64,000 bases of DNA from Leishmania donovani (lineage: Eukaryota > Euglenozoa > Kinetoplastea > Trypanosomatida > Trypanosomatidae), in assembly GCF_000227135.1 (NCBI RefSeq), contig NC_018229.1, forward strand, positions 191,816 to 255,815, read 5' to 3'. The position numbers and the translations under genes were made by a program. Of the stretch, positions 21,212 through 31,484 are shown one piece after another. Position 1 is the stretch's first letter, and every line of letters begins with the position of its first letter. The notes under the pieces were generated by a model. It ran no database searches. It saw only the letters and a list, made by a program, of their open reading frames with translations, and was not told where the DNA came from.

Positions 21212-22009
21212 AGATGTGTGTCTGTTGATGTCGGGAGACTAGGAGAGATGCGGTGCGAGGCTCCTGACTGAGGGGAGACGGAGAGGGTGAGGACGTGTCG
21301 GAGAAAGCCCACAAAGACGCGCTTCATGCGCCACGCTAAGAACTCCAGCGTCACGGTCACGCTCTCATGCCTGTCGACGGCGAGTGTTGCACAGCATGAG
21401 TGTCCTTGGCGACGGCGACGGAAGCCAAGAGGAAGCGGCAAGAGATGAAGCTCACAGCTCGCACCGCAGAAAGGATTGTAAGCGGTCAATGCAGGGGGGA
21501 GGGGCGGGCGGGCACGAAGGCCACCTTGTGGCGTGGCAGCAGCGCCACCAATGAACAATGTCGCCGCCCACCTTCCCTTCTCCGCTTCGCAAGCAGCGCA
21601 TGTCAGCTCGTGCGCGTGCGTGTCCGAGTGTCGGGGTTGCAGCGTCGTTGCATAGCAGCGGGAGCAGCAGTGGCCAACGGCCCTCGTTAGGGGAGCGCAA
21701 AGTCTTGTAGATAGATATGCATATATACACACAGAAAAGTGAAGCAGGGCGGACTGCTGGAGCGACAAGAGGTGCAGCGGGGGCGGAGGAATGGCAGATG
21801 GGATGGCGTGACTGTGAGCCGCCTTCTCTCTCTCTGTGTCTGTCAGTCAGTCAGCAGTCGCGTCGTGATCCCACGCTTGGACGTCTGCTCGGGCCTTGAT
21901 CAGCGGCAGGAGGGTGCCGGCGGGTACGTACGGCGGTGATACGCCCTCATCGCGCACATCGAAAAGAATGCGAGACGAGCAAGGCATGGCACGCGTGGCG
22001 CTGCTGCCG
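21146..22009. other. Intergenic region, no gene seen
   Basis: Begins with the (GT)n tract; otherwise unique sequence with no credible frame. Confidence 0.65.
21161..21210 (+). repeat. (GT)n repeat just upstream of the small basic protein gene
   Basis: GCGTGTGCGT units run into an uninterrupted (GT) stretch. On the coding strand it is a (CA)n tract ending about fifteen bases before the ATG at 21145, so it lies in the 5' leader or splice region. Confidence 0.9.
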
Positions 22010-25000
22010 TCACAGCACGCGTGGCGCCGCGAGTTCTGCGTGGCTGTACTTGACCACGCGGCCGTACTTCAGTTCCTCTACCAGCACAAACGGCTTGGCC
22101 AGCCAGTGGCGCCGCTTTAGGAGGGCCGTACCGCGTGGCAGTGGTGATACCGGCAGCGCGCACGCCAGCGCTTGCTGCTGCTGCTGTCGGTGTCCATCCG
22201 CTTCGTGAGGCAATGCCGTAGCTGAGGTGGGCAATCGCTGTGAGGTGGCGTCAGACATCAGCACGGCCGCCTTTGATGGCGTCGAAGAAGTTATTCCTGT
22301 GTCGGCTTTGGTCGACGCTGCCGCGATTGGACGGCCGCGAGAGCGTGCCCGCGCACTGACAGAGACTTCGGCCGGGTGAACGAGCAGCGCAGAAGACGCC
22401 TTGCGCCGCGGTGGCGTCGTCGACAGAAGATGGCGGCACAGCATTTCCACCTCGGCCGCCTGCCGTCGCCGTTTTCGCGCCACGGCCGCATAGAAAGAAG
22501 AGGGCACGACGCCCTCGTGCTCAGCCCGGCCATCACGCCCATCCACCTCATGGCGGCCATCCAGTACCCGTGTCGTGCCGCCCTCGCACGCTTCCTGCCC
22601 CGCCCCGCCGCTGCTGTTTGACGTGTCCTCTCCGAAGGCGCGTGTCCATAGCCGCGGTAATGTCTGTACTGACACGTCGGGGTGCACATACACAAGCCAC
22701 GTATGTGGACTCGCCATCGGCGCCGCGCATGGCGAGAGAGGCGCACTGGCCACGAGTGCCGCACGACCAGAGGCTTCTGTGCCGCGGCTGAGTCGTGAAG
22801 CAGTCGGGTGAGTCCGTGCGGGAGCGTCGTGAGGGGAAGGCGACGGCGGCGGACCATGCCGAATGAGGCGCCCATCGCGCACCCACTCCCGCTCGCGCCG
22901 CCGCTCTCGTGCCGCGTGCGCCCACTCCTCCAGCTCCTCGGTGTACAGGCGGCACGGAGGGTCCAGAAAACAGTAGAGATGCGAGAGGTCGAGACTGCGG
23001 TTGGAAGCGAGTCTCGCAGCAGCAGACGCTGCTGATGTACGCGGCAGCTGCACCGCGTGTGTGTGGAACAGAACGCTAAAGTAGATCCATTCGTGTTGGT
23101 GCGCGAGTAAGACGCCGACGCTGTGCGACGCAGATAGTGCTGCTGCGGAGCAGCCCACTTCCAGAACGTCGGGCGCCGCCGGGGAAAGGGCGGCACACGA
23201 CGTAGACGAGAGAGGCAGCACCCCGGCGTCTGTTTTCGGTGCAGCGCGCTCACGTCCACTATGTGCCGCTCGCTCTTGACGCCTGGGCACAGGCGCCGCG
23301 ACGTGTAGGCGTTGCGGCGGTGCCGGGGGATGCGCACAGGAAACGGCGGCGGTCGTTCTGCTGGGCTCGTGGGAGCGACGACAGATTCGCACCTTCTCCT
23401 CGAGGAACGCGTCGGATGCGATGCAGCTCCAGTGATGGTGGCCGACGTCTTCGTAGAGCCGGCGCGGACGGATACCTGCGGTGGCAGTGCCATGTTTCCC
23501 GCGCACCTGCTGCTGATCATCCAACTCTGATAAAACGGCTTTGCCCCCATCGTCGTCTCCGAGAACCTGCAAGCGCTTCGATAAGTTCGTGAAACACATC
23601 CCTCGGCCTGTCTTCTCCGCACCTCGTGACAGCGGCGGCGCGAAACGGAACATGTTCGCAGGGGCTGCTGCGTTGATCTTCGGCGGTGGGAAGGACGGCG
23701 GCGATGAGGCAGCCGCGGCGGCGTCGGCAGGGATGTAATGCGAGACACCTGCCGTGCCGCTGACACAGTCGGATGCCATCTCGGGCACGTGTGCGCTCCG
23801 GCCACCGAAAGCGGGCGAATCTGTGGTGAGCTGGTTCTTGTGCGACGGCGACAGATGCGCGACCCCATCCGCATCATCGGCAGCTTCACCATCTTCGAGG
23901 TTACCGATCCCGGTGAGGTAGTGGCAGTAGTCGTGCAGAGAGCAGACAGTGCCGACCAGCACGTCCTCCTGCGCGACAGACATGTCCTCGTCGTCCTCGA
24001 TGGCGTACGTCTTGTCTACTCTTGGCACCACCCGCAGCGTGTCGGTCTTGTTCGCGCCCGCCTGCGATAAGCGCTGTGAGCGCTGACGTGAGCGCTTGGC
24101 GCACCCCACAGCGCCATCAAGCACCTCCGCGGAGGGCATTGCACGCTCACGGCTTAGTAGCAGAGGAGGGAGTTGTGGAAGACCCGGTATCGCGTGCAGG
24201 CGTCCAACCCGGCGCAGCCGACGTACAATGTCGCTGCGCCGGCGTCGGTGCTCGAGTGGAGTCCACGCTGCCTGCGTCACTTGCGCCGGGTATACGTGGG
24301 CAGGCGAAGCTGCGCCGCTCCTCGGGAGATCGAGGTCCCCGCAGAGATGGTAGATTTCGTACGTGGGAGGCGTAGTCCACGCAAACAGTGGCGGCAACGG
24401 AGCCTCAGAGAGCGTGTTCGAAGGCACTGCGGCTCGCTTCCCCCGCACGTCGCCGCCAGCGCGGCGTGTGGTCGGGCTGTCCGTTATCCCTGCCGCAGGC
24501 ATCCGCGCACCCGCGTGGAAGCCCTGTCGACCATTCATGGTGGTGTGAGCAGCACCCCTCAGCGCGGCGTGCGATGAGCCGTCCACCTGCGACTCGTGGA
24601 GTGGACAAGAGGCCTCCGCGCGCCGCGATGAGGACGATAGCAGCACCTCTCGCCATAGCTGCACCGCACGACTTTCACATGTACTTTCTGTCGCCATCGC
24701 CGCCGTCGTGTTCAGCGGAGTCTCGCGGATGCCTGCTTGGCTTTGCTGGCTTGCTCGGGAACGCCGCCGGCTCTCCCTGCAGCTGTGCCTTGCTGCGCTG
24801 ATTGCAGCAGCGGCAGTGGAGCCACCGCAGCCTCGTTCGGCAGTGCTCTTCTGTGTGGTGGGCGTGGCACATAACCGTGCGGGATGAGGCTCATAGCGCA
24901 CAATGAACAGACACCGCCAGTCGTACCCCTCTTCAGCGGCGGGAGGCTCTGACGGCACCCAGTCTTCGCCCTGCGGTGCCGTCAACGGCAGAGCTGACCT

Positions 25001-25387
25001 GGCGGATGTTGCTGATGTCCGCCGCTGCCGTCGTCGTTGTTGCCACAGGGAGTACGCAGCGCTCCATGGAAACAGCCGCTGCAGCTCACTCGTAAAGGAG
25101 CTGCATGTGACCGTCACGTCCACGTCAACGGTCGCTGCGCAACCGGCCTGACTCTCCTGTGTTTCCGCGAGGTTATGTCCACGACGCTCTCGGTGTGGTG
25201 GGCGGCTTCTAATGGCACTGCTCAAGGGCCCTTCATGCGCAGGAGCAAGGCGGCGCTGACGACGGCAGCGCGACGTGCGCTCTGACGGATCGCCCTGACA
25301 GTAACAGAGAAACCTGGGGGTACCGCGGAGCGAGCAGTGGCCACGCCAGGAGCGGGAGGCGGTGATGAAGCGATGCAGTCGACGCAT
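22010..25387 (-). CDS. Conserved unknown protein, probably mitochondrial
   Basis: The protein has 1125 residues from the ATG at 25387. The frame runs further upstream only through (CA)n DNA and an assembly gap, giving His-Thr repeats that are not credible protein. A T-rich tract and the first AG (25397-25398) precede this ATG by nine bases. The N-terminus (MRRLHRFITASRSWRGHC) is Arg/Ser-rich without acids, typical of a mitochondrial presequence. Denser blocks separated by low complexity lie near residue 152 (YDWRCLFIVRYEPHPARLC), 342 (TYEIYHLCGDLDLP), 470 (VAQEDVLVGTVCSLHDYCHY), 650 (HHWSCIASDAFLEEKVRIC), 766 (HEWIYFSVLFHTHAVQLP), 899 (TWLVYVHPDVSVQTLPRLW) and the C-terminus (WLAKPFVLVEELKYGRVVKY). 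Several aromatic and His/Cys positions suggest a folded core. No family was recognised; mitochondrial gene-expression proteins of kinetoplastids often look like this, but that is only inference. Confidence 0.8.
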   Translation of the reverse strand: MRRLHRFITASRSWRGHCSLRGTPRFLCYCQGDPSERTSRCRRQRRLAPAHEGPLSSAIRSRPPHRERRGHNLAETQESQAGCAATVDVDVTVTCSSFTSELQRLFPWSAAYSLWQQRRRQRRTSATSARSALPLTAPQGEDWVPSEPPAAEEGYDWRCLFIVRYEPHPARLCATPTTQKSTAERGCGGSTAAAAISAARHSCRESRRRSRASQQSQAGIRETPLNTTAAMATESTCESRAVQLWREVLLSSSSRRAEASCPLHESQVDGSSHAALRGAAHTTMNGRQGFHAGARMPAAGITDSPTTRRAGGDVRGKRAAVPSNTLSEAPLPPLFAWTTPPTYEIYHLCGDLDLPRSGAASPAHVYPAQVTQAAWTPLEHRRRRSDIVRRLRRVGRLHAIPGLPQLPPLLLSRERAMPSAEVLDGAVGCAKRSRQRSQRLSQAGANKTDTLRVVPRVDKTYAIEDDEDMSVAQEDVLVGTVCSLHDYCHYLTGIGNLEDGEAADDADGVAHLSPSHKNQLTTDSPAFGGRSAHVPEMASDCVSGTAGVSHYIPADAAAAASSPPSFPPPKINAAAPANMFRFAPPLSRGAEKTGRGMCFTNLSKRLQVLGDDDGGKAVLSELDDQQQVRGKHGTATAGIRPRRLYEDVGHHHWSCIASDAFLEEKVRICRRSHEPSRTTAAVSCAHPPAPPQRLHVAAPVPRRQERAAHSGRERAAPKTDAGVLPLSSTSCAALSPAAPDVLEVGCSAAALSASHSVGVLLAHQHEWIYFSVLFHTHAVQLPRTSAASAAARLASNRSLDLSHLYCFLDPPCRLYTEELEEWAHAARERRREREWVRDGRLIRHGPPPSPSPHDAPARTHPTASRLSRGTEASGRAALVASAPLSPCAAPMASPHTWLVYVHPDVSVQTLPRLWTRAFGEDTSNSSGGAGQEACEGGTTRVLDGRHEVDGRDGRAEHEGVVPSSFYAAVARKRRRQAAEVEMLCRHLLSTTPPRRKASSALLVHPAEVSVSARARSRGRPIAAASTKADTGITSSTPSKAAVLMSDATSQRLPTSATALPHEADGHRQQQQQALACALPVSPLPRGTALLKRRHWLAKPFVLVEELKYGRVVKYSHAELAAPRVL

Positions 25388-25396
25388 CGGCGTGCG

Positions 25397-25442
25397 CTGC
25401 AAAGTATGATAACCCACGGCAAGTGTCGAAAACAAAAAAAAA
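25397..25442 (-). promoter_or_regulatory. Putative trans-splice acceptor for the 1125-residue gene
   Basis: On the minus strand a T-rich tract (about 25425-25442) is followed, after a short spacer without AG, by TTTGCAG ending at 25397. This places the acceptor nine bases before the ATG at 25387. It supports that start over the His-Thr-rich upstream extension. Confidence 0.5.
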
Positions 25443-25474
25443 ACTGGAGAAAGAGTCGGCGGAGCACGGTCAGA

Positions 25475-25720
25475 CGTGTGTGTGCGTGTGTGCGTGTGTG
25501 TGCGTGTGTGTGCGTNNNNNNNNNNNNNNNNNNNNNNNNNNNNNNNNNNNNNNNNNNNNNNNNNNNNNNNNNNNNNNNNNNNNNNNNNNNNNNNNNNNNN
25601 NNNNNNNNNNNNNNGTGTGTGCGTGTGTCGTGCGTGTGTGTGCGTGTGTGTGCGTGTGTGTGCGTGTGTGTGCGTGTGTGTGCGTGTGTGTGCGTGTGTG
25701 CGTGTGTGTGCGTGTGTGTG
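25475..25720 (+). repeat. GT-rich minisatellite with internal assembly gap
   Basis: Repeats of TGTGTGCG and close variants run to 25515, are broken by the 99-N gap, and resume at 25615-25720. The tract lies between the glycerate kinase gene and the 1125-residue gene. It explains why assembly failed here. Confidence 0.9.
25516..25614. other. Assembly gap in GT minisatellite
   Basis: 99 N inside the TGTGTGCG-type repeat. The true repeat length is unknown. Confidence 0.98.
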
Positions 25721-26215
25721 ATCACAATGCACTTCACCCGCCTGTGTCTCTTTCAGGGCGTCGGTCTGTGTCTGTGTCTGTGCGTCTGTGTCGTGCCGCC
25801 ATGTATACAGTATCAGCATACATATATATGTGTGTGCACATCGACATAGACAGCTGCACACACACCCTATGCGTCCGCGCCCGCGCCTGTGTCGTGTTGC
25901 ACTGTCATGCGTACGCATGTGTATGCGTGTATGTCCATCCGTCCGTCTCTTGACACGGTCCGGTGGACGCGTGGAGGAAGAGAGAGACGAGAAGAATGGA
26001 GGATCAGCGTCCAAGACACACACACACGGTGTGACGACATCCGCGCAAGCGCCATCGATTCTCTTCGGGTAGTAAGGCCGTGAGACATACAGAGATAGAG
26101 AGACACCGAGTCGATGGGGCACATGAGGAAAACAGGGAAGCGCACTTATCGCTGGCAACGGACGGCACGGGAGGAAGAGGGGCACAGGGGGCAGGGGGCC
26201 CGTCTCAGCACGCAA

Positions 26216-29065
26216 CTACAGACAGCTCCGCGCATGCCTGCCACACGCATCCACGCTTGCCTCTTGCGCACTTGTCACGCGCCTCACTGACTCTTCGAGT
26301 AAGTGCGCCACTGCGGAAACAACGCACGCGTACGGCTGCTGCATCGCCGCCGGCACAGGGAACAGCGTCGGCGTAAGCGGCAGCACCGTCACACGCGGCA
26401 CACAGTACGCCGAGAGCAAGTACTTCAAGCCTTGATCGTCCTCCGGGGCAGAAGAGGACTCGCCGCACGCGCGCCAAAACGCCGACGACTGCATCAAGTC
26501 CTGCAAATACATATGCAGGCGTGTGTCATCAGCGTTGGCGCCGTCTGCTTCCCGAAGCGTCGACGTCGCAGCAGCAGTCGCCACGCAGCAATTGGGGATG
26601 TGTAGCGGGAGTAGAGTCGTGCACACGGCTTGCAGCGCAGCGGACTGCAAGTGCGTGTAGTCGCCAAAGCCGCAGCGGCCGCACACGACGACCACGTCGG
26701 TGATACAGCGGCAGCCGCGCCTTTCGCTCCAGGCCGCCGCAGCCTCCCCCACGTCGTCACAGTAGTGGTGCCACAAGCGGTATGCGTTGGCCACCGTGCA
26801 CATCTCCAGCAGCCGGCCCACCGTCTTGTGCGACAGAATTGTCTGCTCGTCGAAGGAGCCCTCGCCTGACACGACGACATCGCAGGTGTGGAACAGACAT
26901 CCGCGCGGGCATCGCAGGGGGAACGCCGTTGGCTGTCCAGAAACGTGCGCGGACCATTCTGCCGGCACCGGAAGCGCGTCATCACTGCGCTGTCCGCCGC
27001 GCTTCTCCGCCGCGGTTGCCGCAGCCCGCCTTAATGAAACACTGTCCTCACTTCTCAGCAGCTGCGCGACTTGCGGGGTCTCATAAAGGCCAAGCAGACC
27101 GCCAACCACGTCCGCCCCAGGCACGTAGCGCGCCAGCAGCAGATAGCGGAAGAACCCGCTCATGCCCCCTGCGCCCCCACCGCCTCGGCGGTATAGCAGA
27201 TCCTCCAGCACCGCCGCCTCTGCCACACTATCTCCCTTATCCGAACCAACGGCCATGTGCCTAGCCTCCCCCGCGGCATGTTGCGCGTGGGCCGCCGAAG
27301 CCGCATCCGCAGCGGCAAGGGGCCGCCACACGCTCGCCACGATGCGTGCGGAAGCGTGCCGCATGCCCGCCTCTAGCGAGTCCAGCATCTGCTGCTGCGC
27401 CGCAGAGGTGACGGTGCCGACCGCCGCATCCTCGGCAGCTTCTACCCCTGCACTGTCCGCATGCGCTCCAGCAGGAGGTGTACCGGCAGCTGTGGCAGGT
27501 GACAACGGAGCAGCGGCGTGTGGCGCGGCGCACTTCTGTGGTCCAAAGGCATACGTTGCCCCGCGCGCACCAACAAGCGTGTTGTCCACGTCGCAGATCA
27601 AGCACACCTCCGTGATGTAGCACGCGCGCGCAGGCGACAGTGAAGAGTGCGGCGGTGGTGCGGCATGCGCATCATCGCCTCCCGTACCCGTCTCGGTAGG
27701 TGGCGTCGCTGCTTCAGGCAGGTATGGAAAGATGCACTGCATCTCTGCGCCGATGCAGACGCGGGTGACGTGGGCCAAGTCCTCGCCACGGAAGGGTCTC
27801 GCGAGGCGCACCCCCGCGCCGTCGTCAACATGAGTCGGAGCTGCATGAGCATCTGGCACCGCCGTCGATGCGCGCGCGCGTCGGGCACCGTCGTGACCAC
27901 AGTCCGTCGCGCAGGCGTGGGCAGCATCCACAAAGACCTCCAGCCCCAGCGCCTGCAGTGCACCGAGTCCGCCATCGTTGGTGGAGCTCCCGCCGATGCC
28001 CAGGAACAGGCGCACACCCCCGCAGCTACCCGGCGCGCTGTCCAGGGAAGGCGTTTTCGAGGCCACGTCTGCCTCCGCTTGTACATGAGCAGCCTCAGCC
28101 ATGTAGGCCAACGCGTAGCGGATAAGCTCACCTACACCGTAGCTGGTCGTGCGGCCTGGGTGTCGGTCTTGTGGACGCGCGATGCGCGTCAGCCCAGCCG
28201 CCTCTGCCATCTCGACGACAAGCACGCGTCTCTCCACATCACAGGCGAAGGACACCCTGCGGGAAGCTGGTGCGGCGCTTCGTGCACCACCGGTGTCCGT
28301 CGTGATCGCGGCACCGAGGGGGCCTGTGATCGGGACGGACGCTGGAACATATACACGCTGCAGGCGCAACGCGCCGCCCGACGGTGACAGGTTGGGCATG
28401 GTGCCCCACGTCATGCTCGCGTGCGTTGAGGCGTAGGTGACGCTGTCTAGCAGACCGGCGCCACCGTCGCTCATTGGGGTGTGCAGAAACCGCACCGCGT
28501 CTGCTGGGAGGACAGAAGGGTGCTGCGCAGAAAGCAAGCTTGCGGCCAGCGGCGGTACCACCAGATGCAGCGGTGAAGACGTGGGCGATGGCACCGACAC
28601 CTCCTCCGACGGCGCCGTGACTGCTGGAAGTACGTGTGACTGCGCCGTTGCGGAGCTGCGCGTCTTGGCCCAGGCCTGCCAGTAACCCTTCTCCACCGCC
28701 TCACCGACTTTGTCTGAGGGGAGGGTGCCCTTGAAGGTGTCGCAGGCACACAGCACGTGCAGCGGAGAGGCGCCGTCGCCGTGGCGGTGAGAGTGGTGGA
28801 GTTGTCCAAGATGCGGTATCGCGGCCGACAGCGCCGATATTCGAAGCGGCGGTTGCACTGGACGATGCGGGTGCGGAGCGTCCTGACGCGCTTCATGGCG
28901 CTTGGGCACAGGACTTCGTGGGACTGGCGAGGCGATGGAGCGAGTGGCAGCGGACGCCGCAGCAGCAGCGGCGCCAGGTGACGGAGGCATCGAGGACGAT
29001 GCCTCCAGAGTTACCGATACGGGCTGCTGTATCGCTGATGATGCTCTCGCGCAGCCTGCTGGCAT
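26216..29065 (-). CDS. Glycerate kinase, type I (GlxK family), with large insertions
   Basis: This 949-residue protein carries the full motif set of the glycerate kinase family, which phosphorylates D-glycerate to a phosphoglycerate using ATP. In order: CACDTFKGTLPSDKVGEAV (about 108-130), MSDGGAGLLDSVTY (about 200), ITGPLGA, VLVVEMAEAAGL, TTSYGVGELIRYAL, LFLGIGGSSTNDGGLGALQ, CDVDNTLVGARGATYAFGPQ, VVSGEGSFDEQTILSHKTVG and VVVCGRCGFGD. Bacterial members have about 380 residues; here low-complexity Ala/Ser/His insertions separate the core blocks and roughly the first 90 residues are extra. The ATG at 29065 follows an in-frame stop. The C-terminal tripeptide is SCL, close to but not a classic peroxisomal PTS1, so glycosomal import is possible but unproven. 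Whether 2- or 3-phosphoglycerate is made cannot be read from the sequence; this class is usually a 2-kinase. Confidence 0.9.
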   Translation of the reverse strand: MPAGCARASSAIQQPVSVTLEASSSMPPSPGAAAAAASAATRSIASPVPRSPVPKRHEARQDAPHPHRPVQPPLRISALSAAIPHLGQLHHSHRHGDGASPLHVLCACDTFKGTLPSDKVGEAVEKGYWQAWAKTRSSATAQSHVLPAVTAPSEEVSVPSPTSSPLHLVVPPLAASLLSAQHPSVLPADAVRFLHTPMSDGGAGLLDSVTYASTHASMTWGTMPNLSPSGGALRLQRVYVPASVPITGPLGAAITTDTGGARSAAPASRRVSFACDVERRVLVVEMAEAAGLTRIARPQDRHPGRTTSYGVGELIRYALAYMAEAAHVQAEADVASKTPSLDSAPGSCGGVRLFLGIGGSSTNDGGLGALQALGLEVFVDAAHACATDCGHDGARRARASTAVPDAHAAPTHVDDGAGVRLARPFRGEDLAHVTRVCIGAEMQCIFPYLPEAATPPTETGTGGDDAHAAPPPHSSLSPARACYITEVCLICDVDNTLVGARGATYAFGPQKCAAPHAAAPLSPATAAGTPPAGAHADSAGVEAAEDAAVGTVTSAAQQQMLDSLEAGMRHASARIVASVWRPLAAADAASAAHAQHAAGEARHMAVGSDKGDSVAEAAVLEDLLYRRGGGGAGGMSGFFRYLLLARYVPGADVVGGLLGLYETPQVAQLLRSEDSVSLRRAAATAAEKRGGQRSDDALPVPAEWSAHVSGQPTAFPLRCPRGCLFHTCDVVVSGEGSFDEQTILSHKTVGRLLEMCTVANAYRLWHHYCDDVGEAAAAWSERRGCRCITDVVVVCGRCGFGDYTHLQSAALQAVCTTLLPLHIPNCCVATAAATSTLREADGANADDTRLHMYLQDLMQSSAFWRACGESSSAPEDDQGLKYLLSAYCVPRVTVLPLTPTLFPVPAAMQQPYACVVSAVAHLLEESVRRVTSAQEASVDACGRHARSCL

Positions 29066-30418
29066 GGTTCATTGGTGTCTATGCCTCTTCAAAATGAAGA
29101 AGACGTATGCGCGTGTGCGTGGGGCGGGCGAGAGCGGGGCAGAGGTGCAGGAGCACCGTCGATGAGAGAGAGAAAGACACACACACACACACACAAGTGG
29201 TAGGGCGCCTGTCGATGTGCGTAAGAGGAAGGATGTGTGCAACGATGCGTGCTATAGTTTGGGCCTGCTCACCGAAGCACGCACGCCTGCTGGCAAAGTC
29301 GGGTGCTGAACAGTGAAGTGTTGCCATGGCGCTGCAGGCAGATAGGCAGAGAAGGGAGACGATATGAGGCTTGGATAGCTCTTACTCGTTTCTGTTCACG
29401 AAAGCGAACGGCGGATCGGCCGCGCGGTGATGTGATAGCTGCCGAGCGAGCATCACCGCGCCACCTCGGGTTTCGGAAAAGACTCCGTGCGGGAGACGCT
29501 ACCACGACACGCACGTCACGAGGCGAGTGATGGCGACATCCACATATGCGCAGAAACAGAGGGAGAAGGAAGCAGGAGCCAAAACAGCTCATCACGCACG
29601 CATGCGGGCCGTGGAGGGCCTCTGCACGGGTGTGTGCGTGTCTGTGCACGGCAGCAAACAGCACGCACACCCACGCAGAGGCGGATCGGAAGAAGTGGAC
29701 GGAGCGTCTCAACAGGACGCAAACAGCAGGAAGGGAAACGAGAGGTGAGATGCGCAGCCTCGTGCAGCAGTGACACGGAAACAAATAACGAGTCTGTGCG
29801 TCTCGCCCTGCACGGGTCTGTCTGCCTGCTTGTGTATCCGTGCAAATTAAGAGAGAGACAGAGACCCGTCCGCATTCAGAGCGTCTGTGGACAAGAGGAG
29901 AGCAGGTGGTGGCGGTGGTCTTTGTGACCCCGTCATGCACGACTGGATCGTCTCCACGCCGCGCGATCTTCCCCAGAGCGCACACCTACCCATCCACACA
30001 CACACACATACACCTTTTCCAAGACATGCACCCCACATGAAGACAGCGACGACACTCAGGCCCGCCGTCGTTCATGTGACGCCACTGACAGAGGCAGACA
30101 CACATGCACATATATATATATATACATGCACAGAAGGGTATCCAATGAATATATATGTATGCATGTTCCGAAGGACGGAGAGAAGAGTGCAGCCCTTCGT
30201 ATCAAGCGGCGACGCATGTAGAGTGCATGTGCGTGAGTACGCAAGACCGCAAGATCAAGCAAGCAAGCAAGCAGCAGCAGCAGCGGCAGCGGCGGCGAGG
30301 GAAACAGGAAGGGCGGATGAGAGCAGGCGGTTGTTTGCACACGTGTTCGGACGTGGGTGCGCGACAAGTAAGAGGCAGAGAAACGGGCACGCACCCTTGA
30401 TGCTGCCCGGCGGGCACC
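29066..30418. other. Intergenic region, no gene seen
   Basis: A CT-rich tract and (CA)n near 29163-29196 (plus-strand coordinates) precede the glycerate kinase start; the first AG after the tract on the minus strand is near 29087. A (TA)n tract lies near 30110-30125. Confidence 0.65.
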
Positions 30419-30931
30419 CTAATCCTCGTCCCTGTCCGGCTGCGTGGCGTACGCATCTATCTTCCCCTCACGCAGCGCCTTCTCCAGCTCTGCCGCCGTG
30501 GGCAGCTCTTCGTTCAGCTGCTTCATGGTTGGCAGGCGGGCCTCGACATGGCGCGCTGACGGGGCGTTACCGCCGTCCGCGTCCACCGGCTGATCGAGAA
30601 AGTCGCGCCACTCCTTGACCGCAGCCTCCTGACGCGCCTGCTGCTCCTCTTCTGTGCCGCGCGCGTACGAATTCTTCGCATTCGTGAAGAGTGGTGCCGT
30701 GGACGTGCAGCACGGAGAGAACGCGGAAGTCCGTGTGGTGGTCGCCGTCTCAGCTCTTCGCAGACACGCACCGCGGCGAACGCTCTGAGCAAGGGAGCGG
30801 GGCTGTGGACGCACCGCCCCACCGGCGAGAGCGGAAAAGGGTGTCTCAGTCACCGATGCCAGCCCGGCGTGAAAGGAGCAGACGCGCGACGTCTGCGCTC
30901 GCGTGGTCATGCGCACTGACGGACGGAGCAT
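30419..30931 (-). CDS. Small protein with possible mitochondrial presequence, unknown function
   Basis: This 170-residue protein has an Arg/Ser/Thr-rich N-terminal half with no acidic residue until about position 28 (MLRPSVRMTTRAQTSRVCSF and onward), which suits a mitochondrial targeting sequence. The C-terminal half is charged and helical: YARGTEEEQQARQEAAVKEW, then DFLDQP, LPTMKQLNEELPTAAELEKA and an acidic end (DRDED). The ATG at 30931 is strongly supported by a CT-rich and T-rich tract followed by the first AG at 30944-30945, thirteen bases upstream. No domain was recognised. The composition suggests a small subunit or accessory protein of a mitochondrial complex, but nothing in the sequence says which. 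Confidence 0.75.
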   Translation of the reverse strand: MLRPSVRMTTRAQTSRVCSFHAGLASVTETPFSALAGGAVRPQPRSLAQSVRRGACLRRAETATTTRTSAFSPCCTSTAPLFTNAKNSYARGTEEEQQARQEAAVKEWRDFLDQPVDADGGNAPSARHVEARLPTMKQLNEELPTAAELEKALREGKIDAYATQPDRDED

Positions 30932-31453
30932 CTTGAGAAGAAGCTAAAAAAAAAATTGAGTAGAGAGAGAGAGGCTGATCGGATGTTAGCAGGGGTAGGC
31001 GAAACGTGTGGTACTCTCCGTTATGTATACGCAGCTGCGGTGTACTCGGGAGAAGGGGAGTGGCTTAGCTCACCAACTCTCAGCGGCTGCAGGTTTGTGC
31101 CCGCGCCAGTAGGTGAGGAAGTGAGAAGCGGGGTTTCGTGCAGTAGTTCGGGAATGATGAGCGCTTTCGACACGATGAACGTTGTCGTCGTTGTCAGGGG
31201 GAGGGCAACCGCTGCTGCTGATGCGAATATCACAGACGTAAGGCAAATTCCAAGATAGGAGGGGGGAGAGATCAGCGCGAACCTGTGAAGGGTGCTGTGT
31301 GGAGGGAGGCAGGAGAGAGTGTGGTAGTCGTGTCTGATGTGGCTCCACAGAGTCGTGTATCATCCGCCCGCTCTCCTTGCTCTCCTACACGATAATCGTG
31401 CCCCCCGATCCACCGAGGGAGGGGGTGGGAGGAGGAGCGCACATGCAGGGATG

Positions 31454-31484
<31 letters not shown>

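Larger units (their letters stand above)
25388..26215. other. Intergenic region with minisatellite
   Basis: Contains the splice-acceptor candidate, the GT-rich minisatellite and its gap. Open translation through it is an artefact of (CA)n. Confidence 0.7.

Noticed and set aside
22291..23892. 533-codon minus-strand frame within the 1125-residue gene
   Set aside because: It lies in another frame of a longer gene and is Arg/Ser-rich, as expected for a GC-rich shadow.
25475..25720. CRISPR-like or telomeric repeat
   Set aside because: The units have no spacers and do not match the TTAGGG telomere repeat; it is a GT-rich minisatellite.
25388..26215. N-terminal extension of the 1125-residue gene
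   Set aside because: The extension reads His-Thr repeats and unknown residues across an N gap and starts at a non-ATG codon; the ATG at 25387 has a splice-acceptor context.
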